DNA from: Polaribacter sp. IC073
Lineage (GTDB): Bacteria; Bacteroidota; Bacteroidia; Flavobacteriales; Flavobacteriaceae
Assembly: GCF_007997075.1 (NCBI RefSeq)
Contig: NZ_VORS01000001.1
Coordinates: 558,001 to 622,000, forward strand
Reading direction: 5' to 3'
Length of the DNA stretch: 64,000 bases
The notes beneath the pieces are model-generated. The model was given only the letters and a program-made list of their open reading frames with translations. It did no database searches and was not told where the DNA came from. The position numbers were made by a program, and so were the translations under genes. Position 1 is the first letter of the stretch. Each line of letters starts with the position of its first letter. This document shows, piece after piece, positions 34,981-43,163 of this stretch.

Positions 34981-37494
34981 ATGAAAAAAATTACGTTACT
35001 TTTTGTGTTTTTATTTACTGTTTCAGTAATTTCTGCACAAGAAACTCCAAAACCAAATTACAGAGCTGCCGCCAAATATTCGCCATCAAACTTAGCGAAA
35101 ATGGTACATTCTACAAGTGTAAGTCCGCATTGGTTAAAAAAAGGAAATCGTTTTTGGTATTCTTATAAAACTTCAGAAGGATCTAATTACTATATAGTTG
35201 ATGCAGACAAAAAATCTAAAAAACTACTTTTTGATAATGTAAAAATGGCAAAATGGTTAACAGAAATAACCAAAGACCCTTATGATGCAAAACACTTACC
35301 ACGTTTGAGTATTAAGTTTAACGAAGCCGAAAATGCCATTCGTTTTAGAGTAACAGCAACAGAAGAAGTGGAAGTTATTGATGATGAAAAGGACGAAGAA
35401 AAAGAAGCAATCAAAAAGGATTCTACAGCAACAAAAAAAGAGAAAAGTAAAAAGCCTAAAATGGAGCCAAAGGTCTACCGTTTAGAGTACAGATTAGGTG
35501 GAAATGGCTTGACAATTATTGATACTAAAAAGAAAGAAAAAGAAGACTGGAAGAAGTGGGCAAATGTTGCGCCAGACAGTTCTATCGTTTTATATTCTAA
35601 GAATTACAATTTACATTGGATGGATAAGGTAAACTTTAAAAAGTTTATCAAAAATGAAAAAGATAGTACGGTTGTAGAGAATCAATGGACTAAAGATGGT
35701 GAAGAAAACTACGGTTATGGCGGTGGTTCTAGAGAAGATAATGTAGATAAAGAGAAGAATAAAGACAAAAGAAAAGGAATTTGGGGAACTTGGTCTCACG
35801 ATTCTAAAAAGTTTATTTTTCAAAAATCAGACGCTAGACACATTAAAGATTTATGGGTAATTAATTCTACAGGTAAGAAAAGACCAACCTTAGAAACGTA
35901 TAAATATCACATGCCAGGAGAACAAGAATACGCTAAATCTGAATTATTAATTTTTGATATTCCTACAAAATCGCACGTAAAAGTAGCTTTAGATACTATT
36001 AAACAGCAAAGTATTTCTGTTTTTAGAGCGCCTAGAAAACAATCTAGTAGAGATGATGATTTTACACCTTCTCTATTACTTTCTAAGAAAGGAAAAATAT
36101 ATTTCAGTGTCATTTCTAGAGATCGTAAAAAGTACGATATTAATGTTGCAGATCTAAATACTGGTGAATACAAAACCATTATTGAAGAGCGTTTTAATAC
36201 GTACATTGAATCTCGTCCGTTAATTTTATTTAATAATGAAACAGAAATTTTGCATTGGGCAGAAAGAGATGGTTGGGCACACTTCTATTTATATGATGCA
36301 GATGGTAACTTAAAAAACCAAGTTACAGAAGGCAATTATCATGTAGCTGATTTTGCGGGCTTAGATGAAAAAAGTAGAAACCTTTATTTTACTGCAAATG
36401 GTGTAAATAAAGCGCAAGATCCTTATTATTTACATACGTATAAAATTAATTTAAACGGAAGCGGAATGCGTACGTTAGATGCTGGAGATTTTACAGCAAG
36501 TTCTTCTATGGCAGATTCTAATGAGTATTTTGTAAGTAATTATTCTAGAGTAAATACAGTGCCAAAATCTGAATTGAGAGACGCAAACGGACGAAAAGTA
36601 CTAGATTTAGAAACTGCAGATTTATCGCAATTAATGGCTTCTGGGTATAAATTTCCAGAACCTTTTAAAGTGAAAGCAGATGACGGAATTACAGATATTT
36701 ATGGTGTGATGTACAAGCCATTTGATATGGATTCTACAAAAGTATATCCGCTTTTAGAATACGTATATCCTGGGCCGCAAACAGAAGCTGTAAACAAAGC
36801 TTTTTCTTACAGAATGGATAGAGTTGATAGAATGGCGCAAGTTGGTTTTGTGGTTATTACTTTAGGAAATAGAGGAGGTCATCCAGATCGTTCTAAATGG
36901 TATCACAATTATGGTTACGGAAATTTACGTGACTATGGTCTGGCAGATAAAAAGTATGTTGCACAACAATTGGCAAACAAACACAAATTTATCGATATTG
37001 AAAAAGTAGGAATTTACGGTCATTCTGGTGGTGGATTTATGTCTACAGCAGCAATGTTAGTCTATCCAGATTTCTTTAAGGCGGCAGTTTCATCTGCAGG
37101 AAATCATGATAATAACGTGTACAATTCTTGGTGGAGTGAAACGCATCATGGTGTAAAAGAAGAGATTGACGGAAAAGGAAAAAGTTCTTATACCTACAAA
37201 ATTGACGACAACCAATCTTTAGCGAAAAATTTAAAAGGACATTTAATGTTGATTCATGGAGATATGGACAATAACGTAAATCCTGCGGGAACCATAAGAA
37301 TGGCAAACGAATTAATTAAAGCGCACAAACGTTTTGAATTTGTTATGATGCCTGGACAAAGACACGGTTTTGGAAGCATGACAGAGTATTCTTTTTGGTT
37401 GCGTGCAGATCATTTTAGCAAGTATTTGTTAGGTGAAGAAGCAACTGATGTAGATATTTTATATATGAATTTAAATAAGCCGATGAATAAATAA
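34981..37494 (+). CDS. S9 family prolyl oligopeptidase (DPP-IV-like)
   Basis: 837 residues with a Sec signal peptide (LLFVFLFTVSVISAQ). An N-terminal DPP-IV-type beta-propeller (about 100-560) is interrupted by a charged insert rich in Lys and Glu near residues 135-165. The C-terminal alpha/beta-hydrolase domain (about 580-830) has the nucleophile in GIYGHSGGGFMST, the acid in IHGDMDNNVNP, and the histidine in PGQRHGFG. It should remove dipeptides from exported or environmental peptides in the periplasm. Single gene with its own terminator. Confidence 0.93.
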   Translation: MKKITLLFVFLFTVSVISAQETPKPNYRAAAKYSPSNLAKMVHSTSVSPHWLKKGNRFWYSYKTSEGSNYYIVDADKKSKKLLFDNVKMAKWLTEITKDPYDAKHLPRLSIKFNEAENAIRFRVTATEEVEVIDDEKDEEKEAIKKDSTATKKEKSKKPKMEPKVYRLEYRLGGNGLTIIDTKKKEKEDWKKWANVAPDSSIVLYSKNYNLHWMDKVNFKKFIKNEKDSTVVENQWTKDGEENYGYGGGSREDNVDKEKNKDKRKGIWGTWSHDSKKFIFQKSDARHIKDLWVINSTGKKRPTLETYKYHMPGEQEYAKSELLIFDIPTKSHVKVALDTIKQQSISVFRAPRKQSSRDDDFTPSLLLSKKGKIYFSVISRDRKKYDINVADLNTGEYKTIIEERFNTYIESRPLILFNNETEILHWAERDGWAHFYLYDADGNLKNQVTEGNYHVADFAGLDEKSRNLYFTANGVNKAQDPYYLHTYKINLNGSGMRTLDAGDFTASSSMADSNEYFVSNYSRVNTVPKSELRDANGRKVLDLETADLSQLMASGYKFPEPFKVKADDGITDIYGVMYKPFDMDSTKVYPLLEYVYPGPQTEAVNKAFSYRMDRVDRMAQVGFVVITLGNRGGHPDRSKWYHNYGYGNLRDYGLADKKYVAQQLANKHKFIDIEKVGIYGHSGGGFMSTAAMLVYPDFFKAAVSSAGNHDNNVYNSWWSETHHGVKEEIDGKGKSSYTYKIDDNQSLAKNLKGHLMLIHGDMDNNVNPAGTIRMANELIKAHKRFEFVMMPGQRHGFGSMTEYSFWLRADHFSKYLLGEEATDVDILYMNLNKPMNK

Positions 37495-37528
37495 ATATTT
37501 TTTATTCTTGTAAAGTTGATAAAACATA

Positions 37529-37563
37529 AAAAAACTCCGAATGAAAATTCGGAGTTTTTTTAT
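37529..37563. terminator. Bidirectional terminator
   Basis: A 14-bp perfect stem (A-run plus ACTCCGAAT / ATTCGGAGT plus T-run) with loop GAAA lies between the convergent S9 peptidase and HTH genes. Confidence 0.92.
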
Positions 37564-37568
37564 TTAAA

Positions 37569-37775
37569 TTAATCTTCTGTATACTCTAAAATATCTGCTG
37601 GTTGGCAATCCAACGCTTTACAAATAGCTTCTAAAGTAGAAAATCGAACTGCTTTTGCTTTGCCCGATTTTAAGATGGATAAATTAGCGGTAGTGATGCC
37701 AATAATTTCTGCCAACTCTTTGCTTCGCATTTTACGTTTGGCAAGCATAACGTCTAAGTTTACGATAATTGCCAT
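37569..37775 (-). CDS. Xre-family helix-turn-helix regulator (YozG-like)
   Basis: 68 residues, a single compact HTH: MLAKRKMRSKELAEIIGITTANLSILKSGK, then STLEAICKALDCQPADILEY. The family regulates its neighbour and binds DNA as a dimer. The gene is two bases downstream of the DUF2975 gene, a recurring pair in which the membrane protein may sequester or signal to the regulator (inference). Confidence 0.92.
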   Translation of the reverse strand: MAIIVNLDVMLAKRKMRSKELAEIIGITTANLSILKSGKAKAVRFSTLEAICKALDCQPADILEYTED

Positions 37776-37777
37776 AA

Positions 37778-38281
37778 TTATATTGTGAAGTCGTTTTCTT
37801 GTTTTTGATTTTTTGCAATTTTAAATACCTCACTTAAAACTAAAAAGAATAAGCCTAAACAAATAATTACTAAATGTTGATTCAACCCAAACTCTAAAGT
37901 TATTTTTTGCTCAAAATAGATTTTACTTATTATTGAAATTGTTAATGAAATGAAACCAGAGATTGTTAGTAGGTTTCCTGTTTGTTGAAACGATTTTATA
38001 ACGCTCTCTTCAAATATTTTTACTCTTATAAAGTGATTTAATATTTTTCTAAAGAAATGTAAAGCGGCAATAATTAATAGATAATTCAAGGCAGAAATCA
38101 CAAACAATACTTTTGACAACAGATCATTTTGATTGATGTTTACAGCGTTTATCTTGATATTAAAATCAGCCAAGTCAATAAAGAAAACAGCAAATGAAAA
38201 GCCAACGATTAATAGTATTATTGGCATCGAAAATATCCAAAGTAAATCTACAATTGCTTTTAAAATATTAATTTTCCGCAT
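37778..38281 (-). CDS. DUF2975 family membrane protein
   Basis: 167 residues with four predicted membrane helices (about 8-33, 50-73, 98-122, 135-155). The family is usually encoded next to a small Xre-type regulator, as here. Function unknown. A perfect -7 element lies 23 bases upstream, so the pair forms its own operon. Confidence 0.85.
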   Translation of the reverse strand: MRKINILKAIVDLLWIFSMPIILLIVGFSFAVFFIDLADFNIKINAVNINQNDLLSKVLFVISALNYLLIIAALHFFRKILNHFIRVKIFEESVIKSFQQTGNLLTISGFISLTISIISKIYFEQKITLEFGLNQHLVIICLGLFFLVLSEVFKIAKNQKQENDFTI

Positions 38282-38303
38282 AGTTATATATAATTTAATA
38301 CTT

Positions 38304-38311
38304 CAAATATA
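38304..38311 (-). promoter_or_regulatory. TAnnTTTG -7 element of the DUF2975/HTH operon
   Basis: The minus strand reads TATATTTG, 23 bases upstream of the DUF2975 start. Confidence 0.5.
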
Positions 38312-38392
38312 TAAAAATTATTGAAAAACAATAATAAAATATTATTTATTGATAATTATTTAGTTTTAGTGAAAAAATAAATTGACATAAAA

Positions 38393-38425
38393 AGACCTCA
38401 CAGATTTTCAAAATATGTGAGGTCT
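38393..38425 (-). terminator. Terminator after the Bax-inhibitor-1 gene
   Basis: A 10-bp perfect stem AGACCTCACA / TGTGAGGTCT with a 13-base loop is followed on the minus strand by a T run. Confidence 0.8.
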
Positions 38426-38453
38426 ATAATAATTTATATTTTTAAATTAAGTA

Positions 38454-39155
38454 TTAATCTCTAGACATAAATATGGATAACACATACCAAAAAAGTAACA
38501 TTAAAGAAGCGAATAAACCTAAAGAAGCAGGAATATAATCTTCTGTTCCGTATTTATTTACCAAGTTAGACGTTTGGTACAAAATAGCACCTCCGGCCAA
38601 AACACACATTCCTACAGAGAACCACAAACCTAAATCGAAACCAAATAAAGCCCCTGCAACTATTAAACCCATGGCAATAAAAAAGCCAACTGTTAAACCT
38701 GCTTTTAAGAATGAAAAATCTTTTTTAGTTACAAAAACTACTGCAGAAATACCTGCAAATAAAGCCAAGGTAACAACGGCAGCTTGTTGCACTAATTCGG
38801 CACTTTCAGTATAGTAAATTGCCATGTATAAAAGCGGTACAAAAATAATTGCTTGTGCAAAAACGTATAAAGCATACGCCATGTATTGTACGTTTTTATC
38901 GGCAGTTTTTAAAACAGTACTTTCTGCATAACTAGTAACAAACATAAAACCACCTAACATTACCAACCAACGCCAACCTTGTGTCATAGACATCATAAAG
39001 TTTACAATTGTATCGCTTTGTAATAGTAAATATTCAAAAAGTACAAATAATAAAACGCCACCAGCAACGTGTGCGTATGTTTTTTTATAAAATGCAACCC
39101 GAATCTCATTTGTAGATTCGATTAACAATACTTTGTTTCCAAAAGTGTTTTCCAT
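38454..39155 (-). CDS. Bax inhibitor-1/YccA family membrane protein
   Basis: 233 residues with seven hydrophobic helices from about residue 28 to 230. The family (TMBIM) includes E. coli YccA and the calcium-leak channel BsYetJ. The layout and the sequence VAFYKKTYAHVAGGVLL near the first helix fit. It may modulate the FtsH protease or ion leak; this is not shown. Single gene with its own terminator. Confidence 0.87.
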   Translation of the reverse strand: MENTFGNKVLLIESTNEIRVAFYKKTYAHVAGGVLLFVLFEYLLLQSDTIVNFMMSMTQGWRWLVMLGGFMFVTSYAESTVLKTADKNVQYMAYALYVFAQAIIFVPLLYMAIYYTESAELVQQAAVVTLALFAGISAVVFVTKKDFSFLKAGLTVGFFIAMGLIVAGALFGFDLGLWFSVGMCVLAGGAILYQTSNLVNKYGTEDYIPASLGLFASLMLLFWYVLSIFMSRD

Positions 39156-39220
39156 AGTTTTTTAAATTGATAAATAAAGATATTAATTTTCTTGAAAAGA
39201 AGTGTAGGTGAAGTAGAAAT

Positions 39221-39655
39221 TTAGACTTTTTTTATGACACTTGTTACAATTCCCCATATCATAAAATCATTCTCTTCTGTGATGTGTATGATCGGATAAT
39301 TAGGATTTTCTGGTTGCAACCAAACTTCATTTTTTTCTACACGAAGTCTTTTTACAGTAAACTCTCCGTCTAAAAAGCAAACGGCAATTTTATTGTTTGT
39401 AGGTTCTAAACTTCTGTCAATTACCAATAAATCGTTGTCGTCTAAACCAGCACCAATCATAGATTGACCTTTTACTTTAGCGAAAAAAGTAGCATCTTTA
39501 TTCTGAATAAGTTCATCATCTAAAGAAATTCTAGTTTCTCTAAAATCATCTGCAGGAGATGGAAATCCCGCAGAAATGCCAACATCAACTAAAACGGCCC
39601 CGTTACCAGACGAAGTTTTAGGTGTAAAAAAAGTAAGTGTTTTTGATGTTTCCAT
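39221..39655 (-). CDS. umuD: UmuD-like autoproteolytic subunit of DNA polymerase V (S24 peptidase)
   Basis: 144 residues of the LexA/UmuD S24 family. The self-cleavage site is in SAGFPSPADDF (Ala-Gly). The catalytic serine lies in KGQSMIGAGL and the catalytic lysine in NNKIAVCFLDGEFTVKRL. After RecA-stimulated self-cleavage it activates UmuC for translesion synthesis. Unusually, it lies 41 bases downstream of umuC, whereas the usual order is umuD then umuC. Confidence 0.93.
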   Translation of the reverse strand: METSKTLTFFTPKTSSGNGAVLVDVGISAGFPSPADDFRETRISLDDELIQNKDATFFAKVKGQSMIGAGLDDNDLLVIDRSLEPTNNKIAVCFLDGEFTVKRLRVEKNEVWLQPENPNYPIIHITEENDFMIWGIVTSVIKKV

Positions 39656-39696
39656 TTGTGTGCAAATTATAACTTTTCTTTAAACTTATTCGTATT

Positions 39697-40956
39697 TTAT
39701 TTAACGATTAAAATTTCATTGATATTGGTCGTGAATTTTTTAGATAAACGCTCTTGACGCATTTTCCAAGTGCGTTGTAAATCTTGATTTCCTAATTTAA
39801 TTTTGTCTGCTTTAAACTTTTTATTCAGTTTGTCAATTGCAAACATTAAAGGTTTGTGTTTCGGATTTTCGCTTGAAAATAAATTCAATTGAAAATTATC
39901 ATTTGGCACCAATCCCGTAACAATTACACCTGCCCTTTTGTATTTAACGCCCGGTTTAAAAATAGATTTTACAGCTGCTACAGCAGCATTTGCAATGGTT
40001 AAAGTAGAATCTGTTGGAGAAGAAAAAACAACAGTGGTGCTTTCTCTGTGTTGTTGAAGCTCTTTTTTATGCCGGTCGCTAGAAAGTTGTACAATTAGCA
40101 TGTGACAACTCGATTCTTGATTCCGTAATTTTTCTGCACAACTTGCTGCAAACGTAGAAATTCGTTCTTTTATATTATCGATATCAGAATAGGTGTACTC
40201 GAAACTTCTAGTAGTTGCAATCATTTTTTTAGAAGAAACAGCGTCTTCTAAAGGTATTTTAGAAATGCCTTGTAAATCTTTCTGCAAACGCCATGCTACA
40301 ATAGAAAATTCTTTTAAAACCCAATCACTAGAAAGTTGTGTAAAATCATACGCAGTAATACAACCTTTGTCTTGCAAACGCTTCTTTAATTGGCTTCCAA
40401 TTCCCCAAACATTACCAATTTTCGTCCATTTTAAAGCCTTAATTCGTTTTTCTTCAGAATCTATAATACAAATTCCTTTAGACTGTTTTAGGTTAGAACG
40501 TGCAATTTTATTGGCAACTTTAGTAAGTGCTTTGGTTGGAGCAACGCCTACGCACGTTGGTATGCCTGTCCATTTTAAAACCCGACTTCTAATTTTTGTT
40601 GCATATTCCTCTAAATTATAATTTTCAAAACCTTTCAATTCTAAAAAAGATTCATCAATAGAATAGACTTCTACATCTGGTGAAAAATCTGCCAAAATAT
40701 TCATCACTCTAGCACTCATGTCTCCGTACAAAGGATAATTAGAAGACAAAACGGTAATATTATTTGCTTTACAAAAGGCATCCCACTTAAAAATAGGCGC
40801 ACCAAAAGGCAGTTGTAACTTCTTAGCTTCATCGCTCATAGAAATAACACAGCCATCATTATTGCTTAAGATAGCAACTGGTTTTTGTTGTAAGTTGGGG
40901 TTAAAAACCCGCTCACAAGAAGCATAAAAATTATTACAATCTACCAATGCAAACAT
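39697..40956 (-). CDS. umuC: Y-family DNA polymerase (UmuC, polymerase V catalytic subunit)
   Basis: 419 residues. The palm motif is MFALVDCNNFYASCERVF and the catalytic carboxylates lie in VYSIDESFLEL. Fingers, thumb with helix-hairpin-helix (WGIGSQLKKRL) and little-finger domains follow, ending in the UmuC-specific C-terminus (KFKADKIKLGNQ, then WKMRQERLSKKFTT). It copies damaged DNA. It is the first gene of the umuC-umuD pair. A perfect -7 element and an overlapping inverted repeat precede it. Confidence 0.94.
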   Translation of the reverse strand: MFALVDCNNFYASCERVFNPNLQQKPVAILSNNDGCVISMSDEAKKLQLPFGAPIFKWDAFCKANNITVLSSNYPLYGDMSARVMNILADFSPDVEVYSIDESFLELKGFENYNLEEYATKIRSRVLKWTGIPTCVGVAPTKALTKVANKIARSNLKQSKGICIIDSEEKRIKALKWTKIGNVWGIGSQLKKRLQDKGCITAYDFTQLSSDWVLKEFSIVAWRLQKDLQGISKIPLEDAVSSKKMIATTRSFEYTYSDIDNIKERISTFAASCAEKLRNQESSCHMLIVQLSSDRHKKELQQHRESTTVVFSSPTDSTLTIANAAVAAVKSIFKPGVKYKRAGVIVTGLVPNDNFQLNLFSSENPKHKPLMFAIDKLNKKFKADKIKLGNQDLQRTWKMRQERLSKKFTTNINEILIVK

Positions 40957-40959
40957 GGC

Positions 40960-40982
40960 GGTAAAGATATAGCAAATTTACC
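40960..40982 (-). promoter_or_regulatory. umuC: umuC promoter with overlapping inverted repeat
   Basis: GGTAAA (40960-40965) and TTTACC (40977-40982) are perfect 6-bp arms 11 bases apart. The minus-strand -7 element TAAATTTG (40973-40980) lies between and over one arm, so a bound protein would block transcription. It is a candidate SOS operator; it does not match the E. coli LexA box. Confidence 0.4.
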
Positions 40983-41065
40983 TGTTTTTGTATTGATGGG
41001 TTTATCAAATAATTTGTAAATTAGTACAGTTGTTGATTATTTTTGTTCAAAATTATAAGTTATTT

Positions 41066-41557
41066 ATGGCCAAAGAAATTTTAGTTGTTTTAGGATCTCC
41101 AAATTCGCCCACAGGAGAATTAAGTACTATTTCAAAAGAAAGAGTAGATTTTTGTTTAGAAATATATCAAAAAGAAATGCTGGTTTTGTGCACGGGAAGT
41201 TGGGGAGCGCATTTTAATACAGCTAGTGAACCCCATGCTTTTTATATCAAGAATTATTTAATCGAAAAAGGAATTCCAGAAGATCGTTTTTTAGAATTTG
41301 CTTTATCAACAAACACGGTTGAAGATGCTGTAAAAACACGAGATATTATTTCAGTATTAGAAAATATACAGGTAACAATTATTACTTCAGACTATCATTT
41401 AGAACGCGTAAAACTAATTTTTAATGAGGTTTTAAAAGAGTATAAACTGACCTTTTTTGGAGTAAAAAGTAATTTTGAACAAGAGGAATATAGTGCTTTA
41501 GTAAAGCATGAAAAGAAAGCGATAGCAGAAATTATAAAAAACGGATTGTATTATTAG
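41066..41557 (+). CDS. YdcF family (DUF218) protein
   Basis: 163 residues from the ATG at 41066; an upstream TTG at 41030 would add 12 residues without homology support. DUF218 landmarks: LVVLGSPNSPTGELST at the start, VLCTGSWGAHFN, ALSTNTVEDAVKT (Asn-Thr/Glu), and IITSDYHLERVKLIF. Relatives are involved in cell-envelope steps such as vancomycin sensitivity (SanA); the reaction is unknown. No signal peptide or membrane helix is visible, so it is probably cytosolic. Confidence 0.82.
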   Translation: MAKEILVVLGSPNSPTGELSTISKERVDFCLEIYQKEMLVLCTGSWGAHFNTASEPHAFYIKNYLIEKGIPEDRFLEFALSTNTVEDAVKTRDIISVLENIQVTIITSDYHLERVKLIFNEVLKEYKLTFFGVKSNFEQEEYSALVKHEKKAIAEIIKNGLYY

Positions 41558-41576
41558 AATTTTAAAAAAGACAACA

Positions 41577-43088
41577 CTAATTTTCAATAGCTCTCATAGA
41601 TACTTTATTATAAGCATCTTTTAATTTTGTAATGACAGGCTCTATTTCTTCTAGATTTAAATGCCCAAACCCAAAACGAATAGCACAGGTGTTTTTATCT
41701 TGATAAAGAACTGTTTTTGGTAGAAATAAATTGTTTTTTTCGGCTTCTTCTGCTAGTTTTACTAAGGATATATTGGTTTGAAATTGCAACCAGATTGCTA
41801 GTCCGCCAGAAGGAATTTTCCATTGTGCTATTTCTGAAAAGTAGTGCGTTAAGAGTTCACACAAACAATCGCGTCTTTGCTTATAAATGACACTGTTTTT
41901 TTTCATGAGACGGTAAATTTCACCTTCATGAATTAATTCAGACAACATTTGTTCTTGAATTAAATCGCCTTGTTTGTCTAGCAATTGTAAATAATTCTTT
42001 GCTTCAGAAATCAAATTTTCTGGCGCTACCACAAATCCTGTTTGAAAACTAGGAAATAAGGATTGTCCTAGCTTTCCTAAATAAATAACCATTCCATTTG
42101 TATCTGCACTTGCCATGGGTAACATTGCAGAACCATCAAACTGAAAATCGTAATCGTAATCATCTTCAATAATAGCAAAACCATATGCTGCAGCTAATTG
42201 CAACAAGGCTAAACGACGCGCTACACTTAACTTTACCATTGTTGGGTAATCTCTATGTGCACATATATATACACATCGAATACTTCCTTTTATAAAATGA
42301 TTTTTTATGTATTCGATATCTAAACCATGAGCATCTACAGGAATTGTTTTGATAGTTGCGTTGGCTTGTTGAAAAATCATATTGGCGGCATAATTACTTA
42401 AATGACCAACTAAAACAACATCTTTTTGTTTTATTAATAATTGAGAAACGATGTACAAACTCATTTCTGTACTTCGTGTATTTATTAAGTTGTTCGAATT
42501 GATATGAAATCCTCTTGTTGCATTTAGATAATTACAAAGTTGCGTTTGAAATAAAGAATAGGAAGGTTCATTGGGGCTGTTCCATTTTTTTATCAGCGTT
42601 TTTCGCTTCATAGCAGCGCTGTACCATCTTGTGAATTCATGAACGGGATGTAATCTTAAATCTGGTTTTCCATCATTAATTGTGTACTTCGCAGCTGTTA
42701 ATTGAGAAGTGGATGCTAAATGAAATGATTCTTGAAAGGGAAATCCTGTTGTTTTGGCAGTTGTATATGCCTGATTTATTTTTTGAGAAGGAGCTTTTAT
42801 TTTTGATGATTTTTGCTTTGGCTCTAAAACAAACGTGCCTTTGTTAGGTATGATTTCTACCCAACCCTGTGAAGCCAACTCTTCATAAATAGCAACGGCT
42901 GTGTTTCTATGAACATGTAAGAGTTGCCCTAACACTCGTGTTCCTGGTAGCATGATGCCTTTAGATAAATACCTACGTTGTATCGCATTTATAAGTTGCT
43001 GTGAAACTTGTATGTATACAGGTTGAGGTATCGATTTATCAAAATCGATGAGTTGTTTTAGTAAGGCACTAACCGGACTATCTATCAT
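41577..43088 (-). CDS. MocR-type regulator (GntR HTH fused to aminotransferase fold)
   Basis: 503 residues. The N-terminal winged helix (about 15-85) has YIQVSQQLINAIQRRYL, LPGTRVLGQLLHVHRNTAVAIYEELASQGWV and PNKGTFV. The C-terminal part is a fold-type I aminotransferase domain with a likely PLP lysine in IYLGKLGQSLFPS and YGFAIIEDDYDYDFQFDG. MocR proteins sense PLP or amino compounds (PdxR, GabR). Divergent from a TonB receptor across 75 bases with an inverted repeat. Confidence 0.92.
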   Translation of the reverse strand: MIDSPVSALLKQLIDFDKSIPQPVYIQVSQQLINAIQRRYLSKGIMLPGTRVLGQLLHVHRNTAVAIYEELASQGWVEIIPNKGTFVLEPKQKSSKIKAPSQKINQAYTTAKTTGFPFQESFHLASTSQLTAAKYTINDGKPDLRLHPVHEFTRWYSAAMKRKTLIKKWNSPNEPSYSLFQTQLCNYLNATRGFHINSNNLINTRSTEMSLYIVSQLLIKQKDVVLVGHLSNYAANMIFQQANATIKTIPVDAHGLDIEYIKNHFIKGSIRCVYICAHRDYPTMVKLSVARRLALLQLAAAYGFAIIEDDYDYDFQFDGSAMLPMASADTNGMVIYLGKLGQSLFPSFQTGFVVAPENLISEAKNYLQLLDKQGDLIQEQMLSELIHEGEIYRLMKKNSVIYKQRRDCLCELLTHYFSEIAQWKIPSGGLAIWLQFQTNISLVKLAEEAEKNNLFLPKTVLYQDKNTCAIRFGFGHLNLEEIEPVITKLKDAYNKVSMRAIEN

Positions 43089-43097
43089 TTTAAAACT

Positions 43098-43115
43098 GGA
43101 CTAGTTTAGTCGTCC
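43098..43115. promoter_or_regulatory. Candidate MocR operator
   Basis: GACTA-GTT-TAGTC (43099-43111) is a perfect 5-bp inverted repeat, extended by GGAC / GTCC at the edges. It lies between the MocR start (43088) and the TonB receptor start (43164) in the only shared control region. Confidence 0.4.
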
Positions 43116-43163
43116 GGAAAGTTACGACTTTTGCAACGTTTTAAAATCAAAATAACAATTAAA

